A stretch of DNA of 64,000 nucleotides, from positions 62,001 through 126,000 of the forward strand of contig JAIXMO010000004.1 of NCBI GenBank assembly GCA_025677825.1, given 5' to 3'. Below, in pieces: positions 1 through 11,416 of this stretch (within the stretch, counting starts at the first letter, position 1; every line of letters starts with the position of its first letter). The notes beneath the pieces are model-generated. The model worked only from the letters and a program-made list of their open reading frames with translations, had not been told where the DNA came from and did no database searches. Both the position numbers and the translations under genes were made by a program. The DNA is from Helicostylum pulchrum (taxonomy: Eukaryota; Mucoromycota; Mucoromycetes; Mucorales; Mucoraceae).

Positions 1-71
1 TTTTTCTTACTTTCTCCTTTTTTTTTCTTTACTTGATTAAAAAAAAACCCCCCCATAATCCTCTTATAAAA

Positions 72-1091
72 ATGCCATTCACAAAGACTTTTCACGGTTT
101 TATAGAGAACACAACTGATACGCTATTAATTATTGAAGCGTGTAGAAATAAAATTTTACCAAAGATTAATAGACGGTTGATTGAAAGAGAACGCCATTCC
201 ATCAAGTCTGGTACAATTATAGTATTTGACGAAACCGAGTCAGGTAAATCATACATACACACATATAAATAAAGATGTACACTTATCATTTCTTTTCTTT
301 TATTAGGAATTAAACGCTGGACAGATGGATTTCTGTGGAGCCCGTCACGTATCTTAGGTAACTTTCTGGTATATCGAGAACTTGCTAGTCGAGAGACTCG
401 AAAGAATGAAGAAGGCCAAAACGCATACGACCATCAAGAAGAATCAGCATTAATACACCAAAGAGAGAGAGCACTTGTTGGATCATTAACAACAGCCAAT
501 ACATCCTACAACTTTAAAAAGAACGGCTTAATCAAAAAGACCATTCGTATCTTGGTGAATGGTAACTTTTTACATATTGTCAGTTATTACAGTAAAAGTG
601 ATGTCTTGAATAATTTGTTACCCACACCGTCTAGTAGTCCAGAACTTGCTGGATTACAAATCTCTGCAGATTTGATGCCACATTTGCAAGGCTATGCTTC
701 TTCGTCTATTTCAACTACAGTTGATCCAATAAGGAAACGCAGTAAATCTTGTTTAGATAAGAAGGTTTATGATCAACAAAGTTACGGTGATAATAATTAT
801 GACAAAATTTATTACAGTCAGTTAAATTACTCCAGAAGTACACCTTTTACAGAATTACCTCCACCTAATCCTCATATCCATTCACAGTTTAATCCAGTGA
901 CAACAGCTAAAGCACCTGCCTATGCTAACAAGTCACGTAAATTATATCATCATGGTGGTTCGTCCGATCCGTTATCTCCTTCACCTACTCCATCTCCACC
1001 TGCTATTATGTGTGACAATAGGTATTATAACAATAGGCCTACTCCATTTGATCCTTATCGTCATCATCCACCTACACTTGATAACTATTGA
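72..1091 (+). CDS. Gti1/Pac2 (WOPR-domain) transcription factor
   Basis: This is a fungal WOPR-family regulator, the family of Wor1, Ryp1, Gti1 and Pac2, which act in the nucleus on morphological switching and nutrient responses. The first WOPR half lies at the N-terminus (motifs TFHGFIENTTDTLLIIEAC and RRLIERERHSIKSG). A 63-nt GT-AG intron at 244-306 then splits the Gly of ESG|IKRWTDG. The second half follows (FLWSPSRILGNFLVYREL, later GLIKKTIRI and LHIVSYYS). The C-terminal part is low-complexity, rich in Pro, Ser, Tyr and His, as in the family. The start is the ATG at 72; open frame upstream of it has only a TTG. The two WOPR halves match family order and spacing, so I am confident of the family. 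The specific paralogue cannot be told. Confidence 0.93.
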
Positions 1092-1269
1092 TTTTTCCTT
1101 TCTTGTTTTTTTAATAATTAAAATAATAATAAAAAAAGACAAATCACAAAGTATATATAACAAAAAATTATTCAATGATAATTTTTTTTTTTTCTTTATA
1201 TATATAAAAAAAAAGGAGGGGGGTGAAAAAGAAGAAGAAATGGGGTGTGTGGGGGGGAGTTATATTTGT

Positions 1270-2208
1270 TTACTTTGATTCATCAACGGCTTCAGCCTTG
1301 GCTTCATCAGACTTTTCTGTTTCTATATACACAATGCAAATTAGTTAATAAACAGCAACAACTACAACAAATATATTATAATTTACCTTCTTGCAAATCA
1401 GAAGTCCACAAAGTAAGGTTATCTCTCAGTAATTGCATAATGAGAGTAGAGTCCTTGTAAGATTCTTCAGAAAGAGTATCCAATTCAGCAATAGCATCAT
1501 CAAATGCTTGTTTAGCAAGGTGACAGGCACGATCAGGTGAGTTGAGGATTTCATAATAAAAGACAGAAAAGTTCAAGGCAAGACCTAAACGAATAGGATG
1601 AGTAGGAGCTAATTCGGTTTGAGCGATTTCAGTAGCGGTCTTGTAAGCTTCATGAGCTTGTGTAGCAGATTCCTTACGAGCTTCACTTGTAAGGAATTCA
1701 GCAAGGTAACGATGATAATCACCCATCCTAAAATAAAATAAAAATTTAATATATAAAATAGTGTAATTGTAACACAAGCTTATATTTACATCTTGTAGTA
1801 AAAGACTTTGGATTCACCACCTTGAGCATTAGGAATCAAGTTTTCAGCTAAAACAGCCAAAATATCTTTACAGACATCTTGAAGTTCGGTCTCGATCTTT
1901 TGACGATAAGTCTTGATCTTTTCAACTTGGGCAGAGTTACCCTTGCTCTCTTCCTTTTGTTCAATAGAAGAAACAATTCTCCAAGATGCACGGCGTGCAC
2001 CAATCACATTTTTATAAGCGACAGATAAAAGGTTACGTTCCTCAACAGTTAATTCAACACCCATCTAGAATAAGTTTTAAATGTGTAAGTCTCTCTCTCT
2101 TTTTATACACACTCCCTTTTATTCTTTCTGTCTCTCTCTATCTCTCTGTATTATTACCTTGGCAACATCCTTGGTGAAAGAAACCATTTCTATATTACAA
2201 GTAATTCC

Positions 2209-2251
<43 letters not shown>

Positions 2252-2403
2252 TGATGAAGAGTTACCATCGTAGCGTTCGGCTTGCTCAGCGAGCTTGGCC
2301 ATGTAGACATTGTTTTCACGTTCCTGTTTTTTATTAAAAAAAAAAAAAAGAGATTAGTATACCGAGATGATGTAAAACGCGCTTTTGAACTTACAGTAGA
2401 CAT
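1270..2403 (-). CDS. 14-3-3 protein (phosphoserine/threonine-binding adaptor)
   Basis: This is a 14-3-3 protein of about 255 residues, a cytosolic dimer that binds phosphoserine/threonine motifs on signalling and cell-cycle clients. Family motifs are visible: [69 protein letters not shown] and DNLTLWTSD. The acidic tail ends [16 protein letters not shown]. The gene has six exons joined by short introns. The first coding exon is only ATG TCT ACT (2395-2403), followed by GTAAG. The next exon starts GAA CGT GAA, giving MST-ERENN. An intron of the minus strand contains a run of more than 30 A (about 2217-2249). Yeast orthologues are BMH1/BMH2 and Rad24/Rad25. Confidence 0.96.
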
Positions 2404-2870
2404 GTGTAGATGAGAAGTTGGGTTTTAATAAAGAGGAAGTTGTCAGAAAAAGAAAAAAGGAGAAGAAAAAAAAAAAAAGAGGGAAAAAAAAAAGTACGAA
2501 GCTGAGATTACGAAATACTTCTACAGCCATAAATAAATGTGGTCACAATATTTTAAAGTTTTTTATATGAAAAAAAAAAAGTCATGGTGAGGTATTGGAT
2601 CAAGTGGGTCAAAAAAAGAAGTGTTTTTTAGTCACGCGATGTCAAATGGTTCAAATAGGGTTGCATATCTTTTTTAAGCTCTTGAGACACTTCCCAATAC
2701 GCTTTGAAACACTATCAAAAAAGGGCTTATCTGTATTTAATGTAACGCTGTAAACCATTGGTTCTTTTTTGCATACACATTTATAAAACTGATAAAGTAA
2801 ACCGAACGTGCGAAATCTTCTTTTTAAACAGTGCTCACGGCACCAATTTGCGGGTTTACAAACTTTTTAT
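2404..2870. other. Upstream region of the 14-3-3 gene
   Basis: This is AT-rich DNA with A tracts and no supportable ORF. It must contain the promoter of the minus-strand 14-3-3 gene. No motif was distinctive enough to name. Confidence 0.4.
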
Positions 2871-2872
2871 TC

Positions 2873-3140
2873 TCAATCTACTTTCACTGCTGCTGCCCAG
2901 AGCTGCTCAATGTTGGTGAACGGGGAGGAGGGACGTATACACACTTGTAGTCCTCGATCAGTATACAGGCACTACTATCTTTTTCATAAATAAGAGAGTT
3001 GTTCATGACAACATAAAAACCCTTTTTCATATCAAAAAGACATTTTATGTTAAAGTCCATTGGTGAACTATCTACAGCATCTTTCGTTATGTGCCTGAGG
3101 AAACTCTTTCGTATTGAAGCTGACTAGATTTTTTTTTAGT
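2873..3140 (-). pseudogene. Degraded Tc1/IS630-type (DDE_3) transposase fragment
   Basis: Read on the minus strand, this stretch gives KKGFYVVMNNSLIY, then DYKCVYVPP, then after a frame change SPFTNIEQLW. This is the order and spacing of the C-terminal half of Tc1/IS630 (DDE_3) transposases: the second catalytic Asp in a KGYxxVMDNxxIH context, a YxCVYLPPYSP stretch, and the third acidic residue in NPIEQxW. Here the catalytic Asp is replaced by Asn (VMNN). The frame shifts between the two blocks, and a stop follows directly after AAAVKVD. The element is therefore dead. No N-terminal helix-turn-helix part or terminal repeats could be placed around it. The family is inferred from motif order, not from a search. 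Confidence 0.62.
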
Positions 3141-4205
3141 TGACTTCGTTTGTATATATATTTCCCGCTTAGGTCCTTCTCTAAGCCTCCTCGTACCATT
3201 GTCGTCCAGTACTTTTGTTTACTCTAGCTTTATACCATTCTAATAAAAAAGACTTTAAAAAGTATTCCAGCTTACACCTACGTTTGAAGATATAGAAAGA
3301 GTAAAGCTTTTATTATTATGGAGCTACTATTACCTGTTCACGCATCGAAACAGTGATCGTATTGATGATCGAACTTCACAATGATTTACTCCAAGAGGAT
3401 GAATTGCTTTTACTTATCGAAAACTACTCATATATTTGCTATTCTAGACAAATAATGCCAGGAGTTCATTGAAAGACAAGCATGTTTAACGCAATCATGG
3501 TGTAGACACCACTTGTATTTCGCTGAAAAAAAGACACGACTGTACAAGTTGTTTCGATTTCTAGCTCATAAGTATCATTTGGTATTTTTTTTTCCTAAAC
3601 GAATTGAGTCATTTTTGATCTTTTCTTCGGGTATCCGTAATCAAAGCACCGCTTATTCTGGCTTGCAAAAAGCCAAATGAACGTCTGTGCGTAATGCCTA
3701 ATTGAGTATTTTGACATTCATTGTTTTTCACATTGCTTTTTTTTTTTTTTGAAAAATTGGATCATTGTTAATATGAAAGGACTTTTTCCAAATCGTCTAC
3801 ATATCTCGGTTCATGCAAGTGGTTTGTATAATAAACGATTTAAATTAACACTAACGTACCTCTACGGAAAGCATAAAAGTAGGTAGAGACCCCATATGTC
3901 CATCGGTTACAAAGCCACAGTAAAAAACATCAATTAGTCGGTTAGGTATGTCATTTATTGAAAAATTATAAATTCTCAGTATTTAATAAAAGGTGCACGC
4001 AATAAACGGCGTACTTTTCGAAACCAATTCCGGAACGCGTCGACATTTCGGTCGACAGTGTCGTCAAGATAGGGAAATAAACAAGCTACTTGGTAAATGA
4101 AGAAGTAAAAGATACAAGCTCCTTTTAAAACATGTACATATTATACTTACTGCCATAATAAAGATGAAGAAATGACCTGTAAAAAAAGGACGACGTTCGA
4201 TTTAA
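3141..4205. other. Gene-poor region without a supportable gene
   Basis: About 1 kb of AT-rich sequence with no ORF or splice pattern that I can support. The part nearest 3141-3300 may be the 5' continuation of the transposase relic. A short palindromic segment, CGTCGACATTTCGGTCGAC, lies near 4037. Confidence 0.35.
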
Positions 4206-4372
4206 GTATATTATATTACAATTAAAATAACTTATATGAGCAGCACTACAATGCATATTTACCTAAACTTCATTGTTTTATCGCGTGAGTCTCGTTTTCT
4301 AAATAATGATACCATTGTTCATTATCCATGCTTTTCGGCCTCTTTCCCTTTTCTTCTTTTTTTTAAAAAAAA
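4206..4372 (+). repeat. Dispersed repeat, copy 1 (upstream of a Sel1-repeat ORF)
   Basis: About 165 bp here closely match the reverse complement of 28708-28870. Shared blocks include ACTTATATGAGCAGC, CTAAATAATGATACCA and TGTTCATTATCC. Both copies lie upstream of a Sel1-repeat gene and in the same orientation relative to it (about 160 bp before this ORF, about 690 bp before the other). It could be a mobile-element fragment or a conserved 5' region left from duplication of the locus. Short ORFs in both copies are similar to each other but look like by-products of the repeat. Confidence 0.8.
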
Positions 4373-4499
4373 AATTCATGTTTACACGTTAAGATGCACT
4401 CAAAACTTTGATAGAAAAAAGCTATGGAACTTGTACGTTCCTTTTCCTGTTGAAAGATAAATATTTCCTGGTGTCAATATAATAACTGCGCTTATTTGA

Positions 4500-5780
4500 A
4501 TCAAGGCCACCTTCTTTTTTTTACCAGTAGCGTTGGATTGTTTTTCGAAATCAGCAAAGAATCATCACACAAAAGCACAATACGCTATAGGTCTTATACA
4601 TCATTATGGATATGGAGTTGATGTAGATTACAATGCAGCGCTTTTCTGGTACTCAGAAGCAGAAGAGAAAGGACATTTAGATGCACAATACAGTATTGGT
4701 GTATTACATGATGATGAGGGTGGATTTGATATCAATTACGAGGTAGCGCTTTTCTGGTACTTAAAAGCAGCAGATCAAGGACATTCAAATGCACAATTCA
4801 ATGCTGGTATTTTATATCGTAAAAAGGATAAACTTGATCTAGCGCTGCCGTATTACTTACAATCAGCAGAACAAGGACATATAAAAACACAATTCAATGT
4901 TGGGTATTTCTATCAGTATGGGATTGGAGCTGTTGTCGATTACAAAAAATCGCTTTTCTGGTACTTAAAAGCAGCAGAACAAGGACAATCAGATGCACAA
5001 TGCTGTCTTGGCGGTTTCTATCAGCATGGGTACGGAGTTAAGGTCGACTACGAAGAATCACTTTCTTGGTACTTAAAAGCTGCAAAAAAAAAACATTTAC
5101 AATCACAAAACAATATTGGTATTTTATATAATCGCGGGTATGGAGTTGATGTCGATTACAAAAAAGCACGTTCCTGGTACTTAAAAGCAGCAAACAGAGG
5201 AAATTTAAATGCGCAATACAATATTGGTGTCCTATATAGCCGTGCGGATGTTAAGTACAATTTAACACTTTCCTGGTACTTAAAAGCAGCAAAAAAAGGA
5301 CATATATTAGCACAATACAATGTTGGTGTTTCATACGAGAAGGGGTATGGAGTTGGTGTCGATTACTATACATCGCTTTACTGGTACTTCAAAGCAGCAG
5401 AACAAGGATATTTAGATGCAAAAACCCGTTTTGTTGGACTGTATGGCCGTATAAATGGTGTAAAACAAGATTATAATGTAGTTAGAGAATGGGTTACAAA
5501 GGTTGTCAAAGGAGGAAATGTAGGAACTGAGCAAGATTGTATCGATTCAATGAGATGGTTTGAAAAGTCATTAGAAAATGGGTATGAGCCAGCACGAGTA
5601 TATATTGACCGAGTAAGGACTAGAAAGCATAAATATCGATTATTGCCAATGATTCGCAAAATAGGGCCTTTACTACCGGGTTTATTTTTTTTATCTATGA
5701 TTCGAAATACCGAGCTTGTTTATTCTTTATCTGTTATTTCACTTTCAACTACTTTACATTATTCTTTAAATATCTCATAA
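4500..5780 (+). pseudogene. Sel1-repeat (SLR) protein, 5' truncated or lacking a first exon
   Basis: The frame encodes about ten Sel1-like repeats of 36 residues with the pattern (A)xxWYLKAAxxGHxxAQxxIGxLYxxGxGVxxDY. This alpha-solenoid family typically serves as an adaptor scaffold. Compared with the paralogue at 26858-28015, this copy lacks the first roughly 30 residues and starts within repeat 1. There is no in-frame ATG until very late in the frame. The open frame begins after a TGA at 4497, and the only early start-like codon is the TTG at 4533. A possible 3' splice site (TTTACCAG, ending 4527) could join an upstream exon, but I found none. The C-terminus continues into a hydrophobic stretch (PLLPGLFFLSMI) absent from the paralogue. 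It is either a 5'-truncated pseudogene or a gene with a distant first exon. Confidence 0.75.
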
Positions 5781-6045
5781 TAAATAACCTTAGTGGTAAG
5801 AATTGATATAACTTTTTTTTAACACAACTATCAATTTTTAGTTGGTTCTTTTATTTCAATGACGATTATAGACTGAAAAAGTGGTTTGAAGATTAAAAGA
5901 AGAAGAAGAGAACTTTTGATAGTAAAAAGGAAAACCTATTAAAATCATCTAAACTCAAGCAACAACAGCTTTAGTATATCAATCCTCTCTTACAAATTGT
6001 AAACAATATACACGCTTATTTTTATTAAAAAAAAAGAGTGGCTGT

Positions 6046-8175
6046 TTAAACTCTATACATAAAATCAAGAGACTCGTCTCCAATTCTTGCATCATTTGCA
6101 GCGAAAGCTGATAACTCTTCTATCGTTAATTTAGACTTTTCTAACTTTTTTGCGTTGTTTGCTTTACGAAGAAGGAACCTTTGTAATAATGCCAACACAA
6201 TGAAAAGGGAGATAAACACTAAATTAATTCGATGTCCTCGCACTTTTTTTTTTTTTTGTCAGTTTTTATATAAACTTATGTACGAAAGTATAATAGACTT
6301 ACAATATCGAGGAGCGTCTGAGTGTCTGTAGATATTGGATCCTAGTAATCCAGCAGAATTATTCGCTGAAACAGCCATTGCAGTTGCTACACTCTTTTTC
6401 ATATCAGGGGCGATGTTACCGGTCAACCATGCGTTTACAATAGGGTTGATAACAAATATACCAGCTACTGCGATACATACACCTGTGTATAATACAGCTC
6501 TTTCAACAAATACGTTCAAAATAATGTAACCAACCAAACAAACTGATGCACCGGCGATAGCATGAAAGGTTCTTTCTTTTTTACGGTCGGAAGAATAAGC
6601 AACTGCAATCATCTAACTCGAAAAAAAAATTAATATTTTTATAGCCAAGTCATTTGTTTGTACTTTATACCACAAATACGGCGCCAACGTATGGAGGTGC
6701 TATTCTCACGATTTTAGAATATGGAATTAGAGTTTTACGTATTATTTTTTAAATACCTGACATTAAATTTGCAGACAATTTGTTATCATATCCCATTCCT
6801 TTGACAATGGAAGGAAGGAAACTAACAATGTATGATTTGTATTAGATGGTACCCCTCCCCCAATAATACATTTTTTTACTTACTTTGATATACTGGTATT
6901 GGGAACACTTCCACAAAAGAACATGGTCATGTAAATCCATACTTTCCAATCCGTCAGTGCTTTTAAGGCTTGCTTTTTGTTGGATGCATCTAAATCGCTC
7001 AATGTTGTATGCATATAAATACCTTCTCCGTCTTCATTTAATCTTGCGACAGCCATTATTTTTTCTTCTTCAGTAAATACTGACCAAGTAGATGGGGATT
7101 CTGGTAAATAAAAACTACATGACAACATGTTTTTTTTTGTTAATGTTAAGCTGATAAAAAAAAAGGAGGGTGGTGACAACATACAATGCAATACCAGCTA
7201 CTAATACAGTAGGTATACCCTCAATTAAAAATAGCCATTGCCAACCAGTTAAACCTCCTGACCCTCTCAATTGCAAAATACCGTATGCCAATATACCAGC
7301 TGGAGAAAAAAAAAAAATGATTTTTGTTACTTTAAAAGAAAATACATATACGTATGAAAATTTTTCTCTTTTTACCGTAAGCATGTGCAGCAACGGTAGA
7401 ACCCCAAAAGAAAGCAATACGAGTAGCCATTTCATTTCTCTTGTAAAAGCAAGTTAGAAAATAAATGACACCTGGAAAGAACCCCGCTTCAAAAAAGCCT
7501 AGTAAAAATCTTAGTGTCATTAGTTGACTGTAATTTTTCACACCTGCATGAAGACAAGCGACGGAACCCCATAATATCATAAGTAATGGTAACCTTTTTT
7601 TTTTTTAAAAAAAAAAAAAAAAGATTGTTTAAAAAAGATATTATGTTTGATTAAGTATAAAATTAATTTACCATCTTCTGGCAGTGAATCTTTTTAACAA
7701 GATATTGCTAGGTATTTGAAAGATCAAGAATCCGACCTGTTTTGTGTATGTGTGTGTATGTCAATAATTAGCAAACAATAATAAATATAACTTACGTAGA
7801 ATATAGTAACGCATGTATTAAACTGATCTGGTGTAATACCTATATCTTCTTCAAAGTTATCCAATACAGCATTACCTACATCACTTCTTTTTTTAATATA
7901 ATATCACATATATTATTTTTCAAGCCAAATCAATTACCTAAACTTGATCTATCCAAAGACGAAAATAAATACATGAAACTTAAAAAAGGTAACAGCCTTG
8001 TATCTAGTTTTCTAACTAGTCTTTTCTCTGCTAATTTATTGTCATCTTGTTGATGAATAATGTTATCTTTTTCCGTTATTTTTTAAAAAGAAATTAAAAA
8101 AAGGTTAAATAAAATATTTCCCTTTTTTTATTTACCCAAGGATAATAATGGCTGATATTCATTTGATTCTGGCAT
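6046..8175 (-). CDS. MFS transporter, anion:cation symporter (allantoate/nicotinate/pantothenate permease) family
   Basis: This is a plasma-membrane major facilitator of the fungal ACS family (Dal5, Tna1, Fen2 and relatives), which imports organic anions with protons. It is split into at least eight exons. The start ATG at 8175 gives MPESNEYQPLLSLG. Family hallmarks follow in order: LVRKLDTRLLPFLSFMYLF and LDRSSLGNA, then GFLIFQIPSNILLKR, then LRFLLGFFEAGFFPGVIYFL with CFYKRNE and RIAFFWG, then GWQWLFLIEGIPTV. A central cytoplasmic loop (FYLPESPSTW, FTEEEKIMAVARL) and the second six-helix half complete it. The substrate cannot be told from sequence. The end is the TAA following DFMYRV. Confidence 0.88.
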
Positions 8176-8585
8176 TAGTTTTTTTTTTAAAAAAAGGAAA
8201 AAGGATAAAAAGGGGAGGTTATCAATTCATGCTGATGTTATCCAGTGACACGCATGACCTCTTTTACGCTGATTAAATATTAAAGTCGTCACGCGCTTTT
8301 TACTCGCAAGAAAAAAATGTCTGTGTACGGATAAAGTGATAGTAGTACAGTAGCGGATCTAGTTAAGGGAGGATCTCTCCACCAGGATCTCTTCCGTTCC
8401 CGCTTTAACCACTATTCAAGCTCTCTTTTTTTTTTTACGAAAAAAATTCCGTAGCAATTAGGTATCTAATAATCTTAAAAAAAAAAGACTCGGTTTTATT
8501 GTACAATGCAAGACTTTTTATTATAATTAGTTTATCAAGTAAAAAAAAAAAAAAAAAAAAAAAACGATAAACTTTTTACTACACT
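8176..8585. other. Intergenic region upstream of the MFS gene
   Basis: This 410-bp region separates the 5' end of the MFS gene from the 3' end of the arrestin-like gene. It holds the MFS promoter, a TACAGTAGCGG-ended repeat (8346-8415) and an A tract near 8541-8563. I see no gene. Confidence 0.5.
8346..8415 (-). repeat. TACAGTAGCGG-ended repeat, copy A (possible Tc1/mariner terminus)
   Basis: The plus strand begins TACAGTAGCGG and runs through GTTAAGGGAGGAT and GATCTCTTCC to CCCGCTTTAACCA. The reverse complement aligns with 29068-29156 and 39710-39768. All three share an AAAGC(G/T)GGG-like start, ATCCTGG-GAGA, a CCCTTAA block and the CCGCTACTGTA end. A TA followed by CAGT is the typical outer end of Tc1/mariner elements, whose target site is TA. 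Only one end is present here. Confidence 0.6.
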
Positions 8586-10394
8586 TTAAATCCCTAAAGA
8601 AATCCCAAAATCTCCTCCAAACGATAAGCGAGGTAACCTAGGCGGTTCACAATCATCTTGTATCAGCTGAGTTAAGGCAGCATGTTGCGACGACCCCTGC
8701 TGCAAATAGGCCGGGAAAGGTTCACATTCATCATCTTCATCTTCATCACTATCATCAGTATATATCTTTGTCAATCTTTTACTGGGATCTTTGACGGACG
8801 TAGGTATAGGCGGTAATCTTGCGTTCAAGTATCTATTGGGCGGTGTACTATCATAACTGATATCACTGTACCTACTCATCATCAGAAACGATTGCACGTC
8901 AGGGTCAACTGTAGACGAGGACCGCGCGCGCGCGGAAGATACCAGTGACGGACCTAGTTGTAAAGAATCGTTGGTTAACGAAGAGATAGTAGAGAGTGCT
9001 ATTCTGCGACGCAAGGCGTAACTGGTACGAGGCGATAATAATGTAGATGACGCTACTGTGTTCATGGCGGGCGACATGGCAGCAGCAGGAAACATCTCTT
9101 CTACTTGAGATGCCTGTATCTCTTGTGGTCGTAAGGCGATGGTGGCTGGTAGACCAGGTGCAGGACTAAAGACAGGCGAGGGAGGTCTGGAATGAAGTGT
9201 AGGGTGACTTTTGTTGGTGGATAGTGTGGCTGATGAACTTAGACTGGGCGCGTTGGCACTGGTCATGGATGTATCGGAATAAATTGAGCGCAAGTCATCA
9301 TTAGTATCATCGTACGGTTGCCAAATTTTGTTTTTTCTATTATTGTTGTTATTGTTATTGCTAGGTGTTGAGTTTAAGGCCATACGATCAATGGCAGGTA
9401 AAACATCAGAACTGCCTGATGCTGTGCTGGGAGGTGGTGGTAATGGTAAATCAATAGGAGGTGGTGGTAACGGGCCTCGTTCTTTTCTGTTGGCGAGATC
9501 GATATTGATAGGCTGTAGTGCTTTGCGATGAATAGGTGGTCTGCGCATGGTTGGTGTTGTGGTTCGAGGTCTTTCCTCTGGTTCGATAGGGTCAAGTCCA
9601 CAAGATTCTTGTGAGGCTGTACTGAGATCAAATGCAGAAGCGAATTTTTTTAGTTTTCGGTGTTCTTCTTGCCTGGCAAACGAGTTGGTTGATTCAGGAG
9701 TAGGAGAAAGTGCACGCCTACCAGTTGTATTTGGTTTTAAATCAAGTTGTGTATTATAGTATTGTGTTACTGGCGGTGGTAGTACGCGACTTGGTTTGTT
9801 AACGAACATCATGGGAGTGACTCTGCCTGTGATTTGACCTTCGTCATCATCACTTGTAGGTGGCATAATACTTGTATCTCGTAAAACACTATAGTTATCA
9901 TCGTTTAAATGTATTTGATCATCATCAGTTAGGCGATGAGCAGATGATCGGGATTCTAATCGATAAGATAAAAACTCGGAACGCGCTACTTCTTCAAATG
10001 CATATTTCATCATCATATCATCAGATGGAACGATGTTGGTTGGGTTGTCTCGTTTGGGTATAGAGGCTACGATAATAGGTATCTTTGCTTTGATTTCTTC
10101 GTATTTCATGCCGAATTGAAAGGTGACTTCGATTTGGTGGTAGATGGAGACTAGAGGTGAATCAAGTGTGTAGGATAAGTATGGGTGAAGTCGATGTCGT
10201 ACAAGGCATGGTCGTTTCCACGCTGATGTTGATACGTCTGGAATATGAATTAAAGCTGGTACTGTTCTCTTGATATATTTTATATGCGTATCTTTATAGT
10301 GGTTGGCGTCTGCCATTTTTTGATCGATATCGAATATTTGAGAATCTCTGTTACTAAAAGATAAATCTGAATCACATTTTGATAAAGATTGTCG

Positions 10395-10428
<34 letters not shown>

Positions 10429-11127
10429 AAATAAATTTTTAATACAAGTACAAAAAATAAAATAAAAAACATGTGGGTATTACCTATATAGCTCAATTTG
10501 TACTATACGAGTGCGAATGGATTGTACAGGCTTTTGATTGGCAAAACTAATATACTTTATAGCCATGGGAATATGTTCTTGTTCGATACAAACAATCTGT
10601 GGTGCATCAATCTCGTAATGAAATTTACCTGGTACGGTCCTTTGAAATAATTTTGTTTCGATAATAGGAGCTAGTTCTTTGTACGGTAAAAGATGTCGAC
10701 GTATTACTATTGGATATTCAGCGGTCAAAGTTCTGGTGATACCTGTTGAAATAGAAACGATGACCTTGTAATTAATAGTGGCTCTTTTCACAAGTAAACT
10801 TCTTGGGTATATGTTTGGTATATCTATCTCCCAAGGTATAATATGCTCCCCCACTGGTAAAGTTGTTTTAGAAAAAACGGGTAATTTTAGTTTTGGTAAA
10901 AGTGGACAGGCTATTTCGAAACTGGTAGGTTGTTGTAAGGTGATATGACTAAAGCCTTTGAATTTGATAGACATGTTGCGAATTTTTACGGGCTTTGTTA
11001 AAGTAAATCTAACTTCGCCTTTTAATACACGTGCTGGTTCATTGGTGTTTTCTGATTTGGCTGGGCCAATAAAATCAAGGTATCCTTCTGTAGGTTCAAT
11101 TTCTATTGATTTGAAGCCATCCTTCAT
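8586..11127 (-). CDS. Arrestin-related trafficking adaptor-like protein
   Basis: A two-exon gene coding for about 815 residues. Exon 1 carries an arrestin N-domain (EVRFTLTKPVKIRNMSIKFKG, VGEHIIPWEIDIPNIYP, RATINYKVIVSI). Exon 2 continues with the arrestin C-domain (HIKYIKRTVPALIHIPD, LSYTLDSPLVSIYHQIEVTF, IKAKIPIIVASIP). A long disordered tail follows, rich in Pro, Ser and Asn, including a run of seven Asn and proline runs. The intron spans about 10396-10486 and contains a long homopolymer. The start is the ATG of MKDGFKSIE at 11127; a longer frame upstream of it is hydrophobic low-complexity sequence. Fungal alpha-arrestins recruit Rsp5-type ubiquitin ligases to membrane transporters. I see no canonical PPxY motif here, only the weaker TPPNRY and FPAY. 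Confidence 0.85.
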
Positions 11128-11416
11128 ATTGATTAATTTAGATTTTATTGATTGAAAAATGGTATATGTACGATATGTATAAAAAAAAGATAAGAAAAAA
11201 AAAGAGAAAAAGAGAGAAAAGTAAAACAAGATTGAGGGAAATAAGTTTATCTAATTTTAAGTGTGGTACAGTCAATAAGTAAAAGAAGAAAATATTTTTT
11301 TTGGTAAAACATTAAATTTTTAATTTTTCTATTTTTGAGTTGGTCAATTACCCCTACTCTTTTTTTTTTTTTTTTTTTTCTGTTAAATTTTTTTTTTTTT
11401 TTTTGCCCTTTCCCTC
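11128..11416. promoter_or_regulatory. Divergent promoter between arrestin-like gene and ALG12 fusion gene
   Basis: This 289-bp region separates two diverging start codons and must hold both promoters. It contains two long T tracts immediately upstream of ALG12. No specific factor site is evident. Confidence 0.5.

Noticed and set aside
8944..9760. Plus-strand frames opposite the arrestin-like tail
   Set aside because: They are shadows of the low-complexity coding region on the minus strand.
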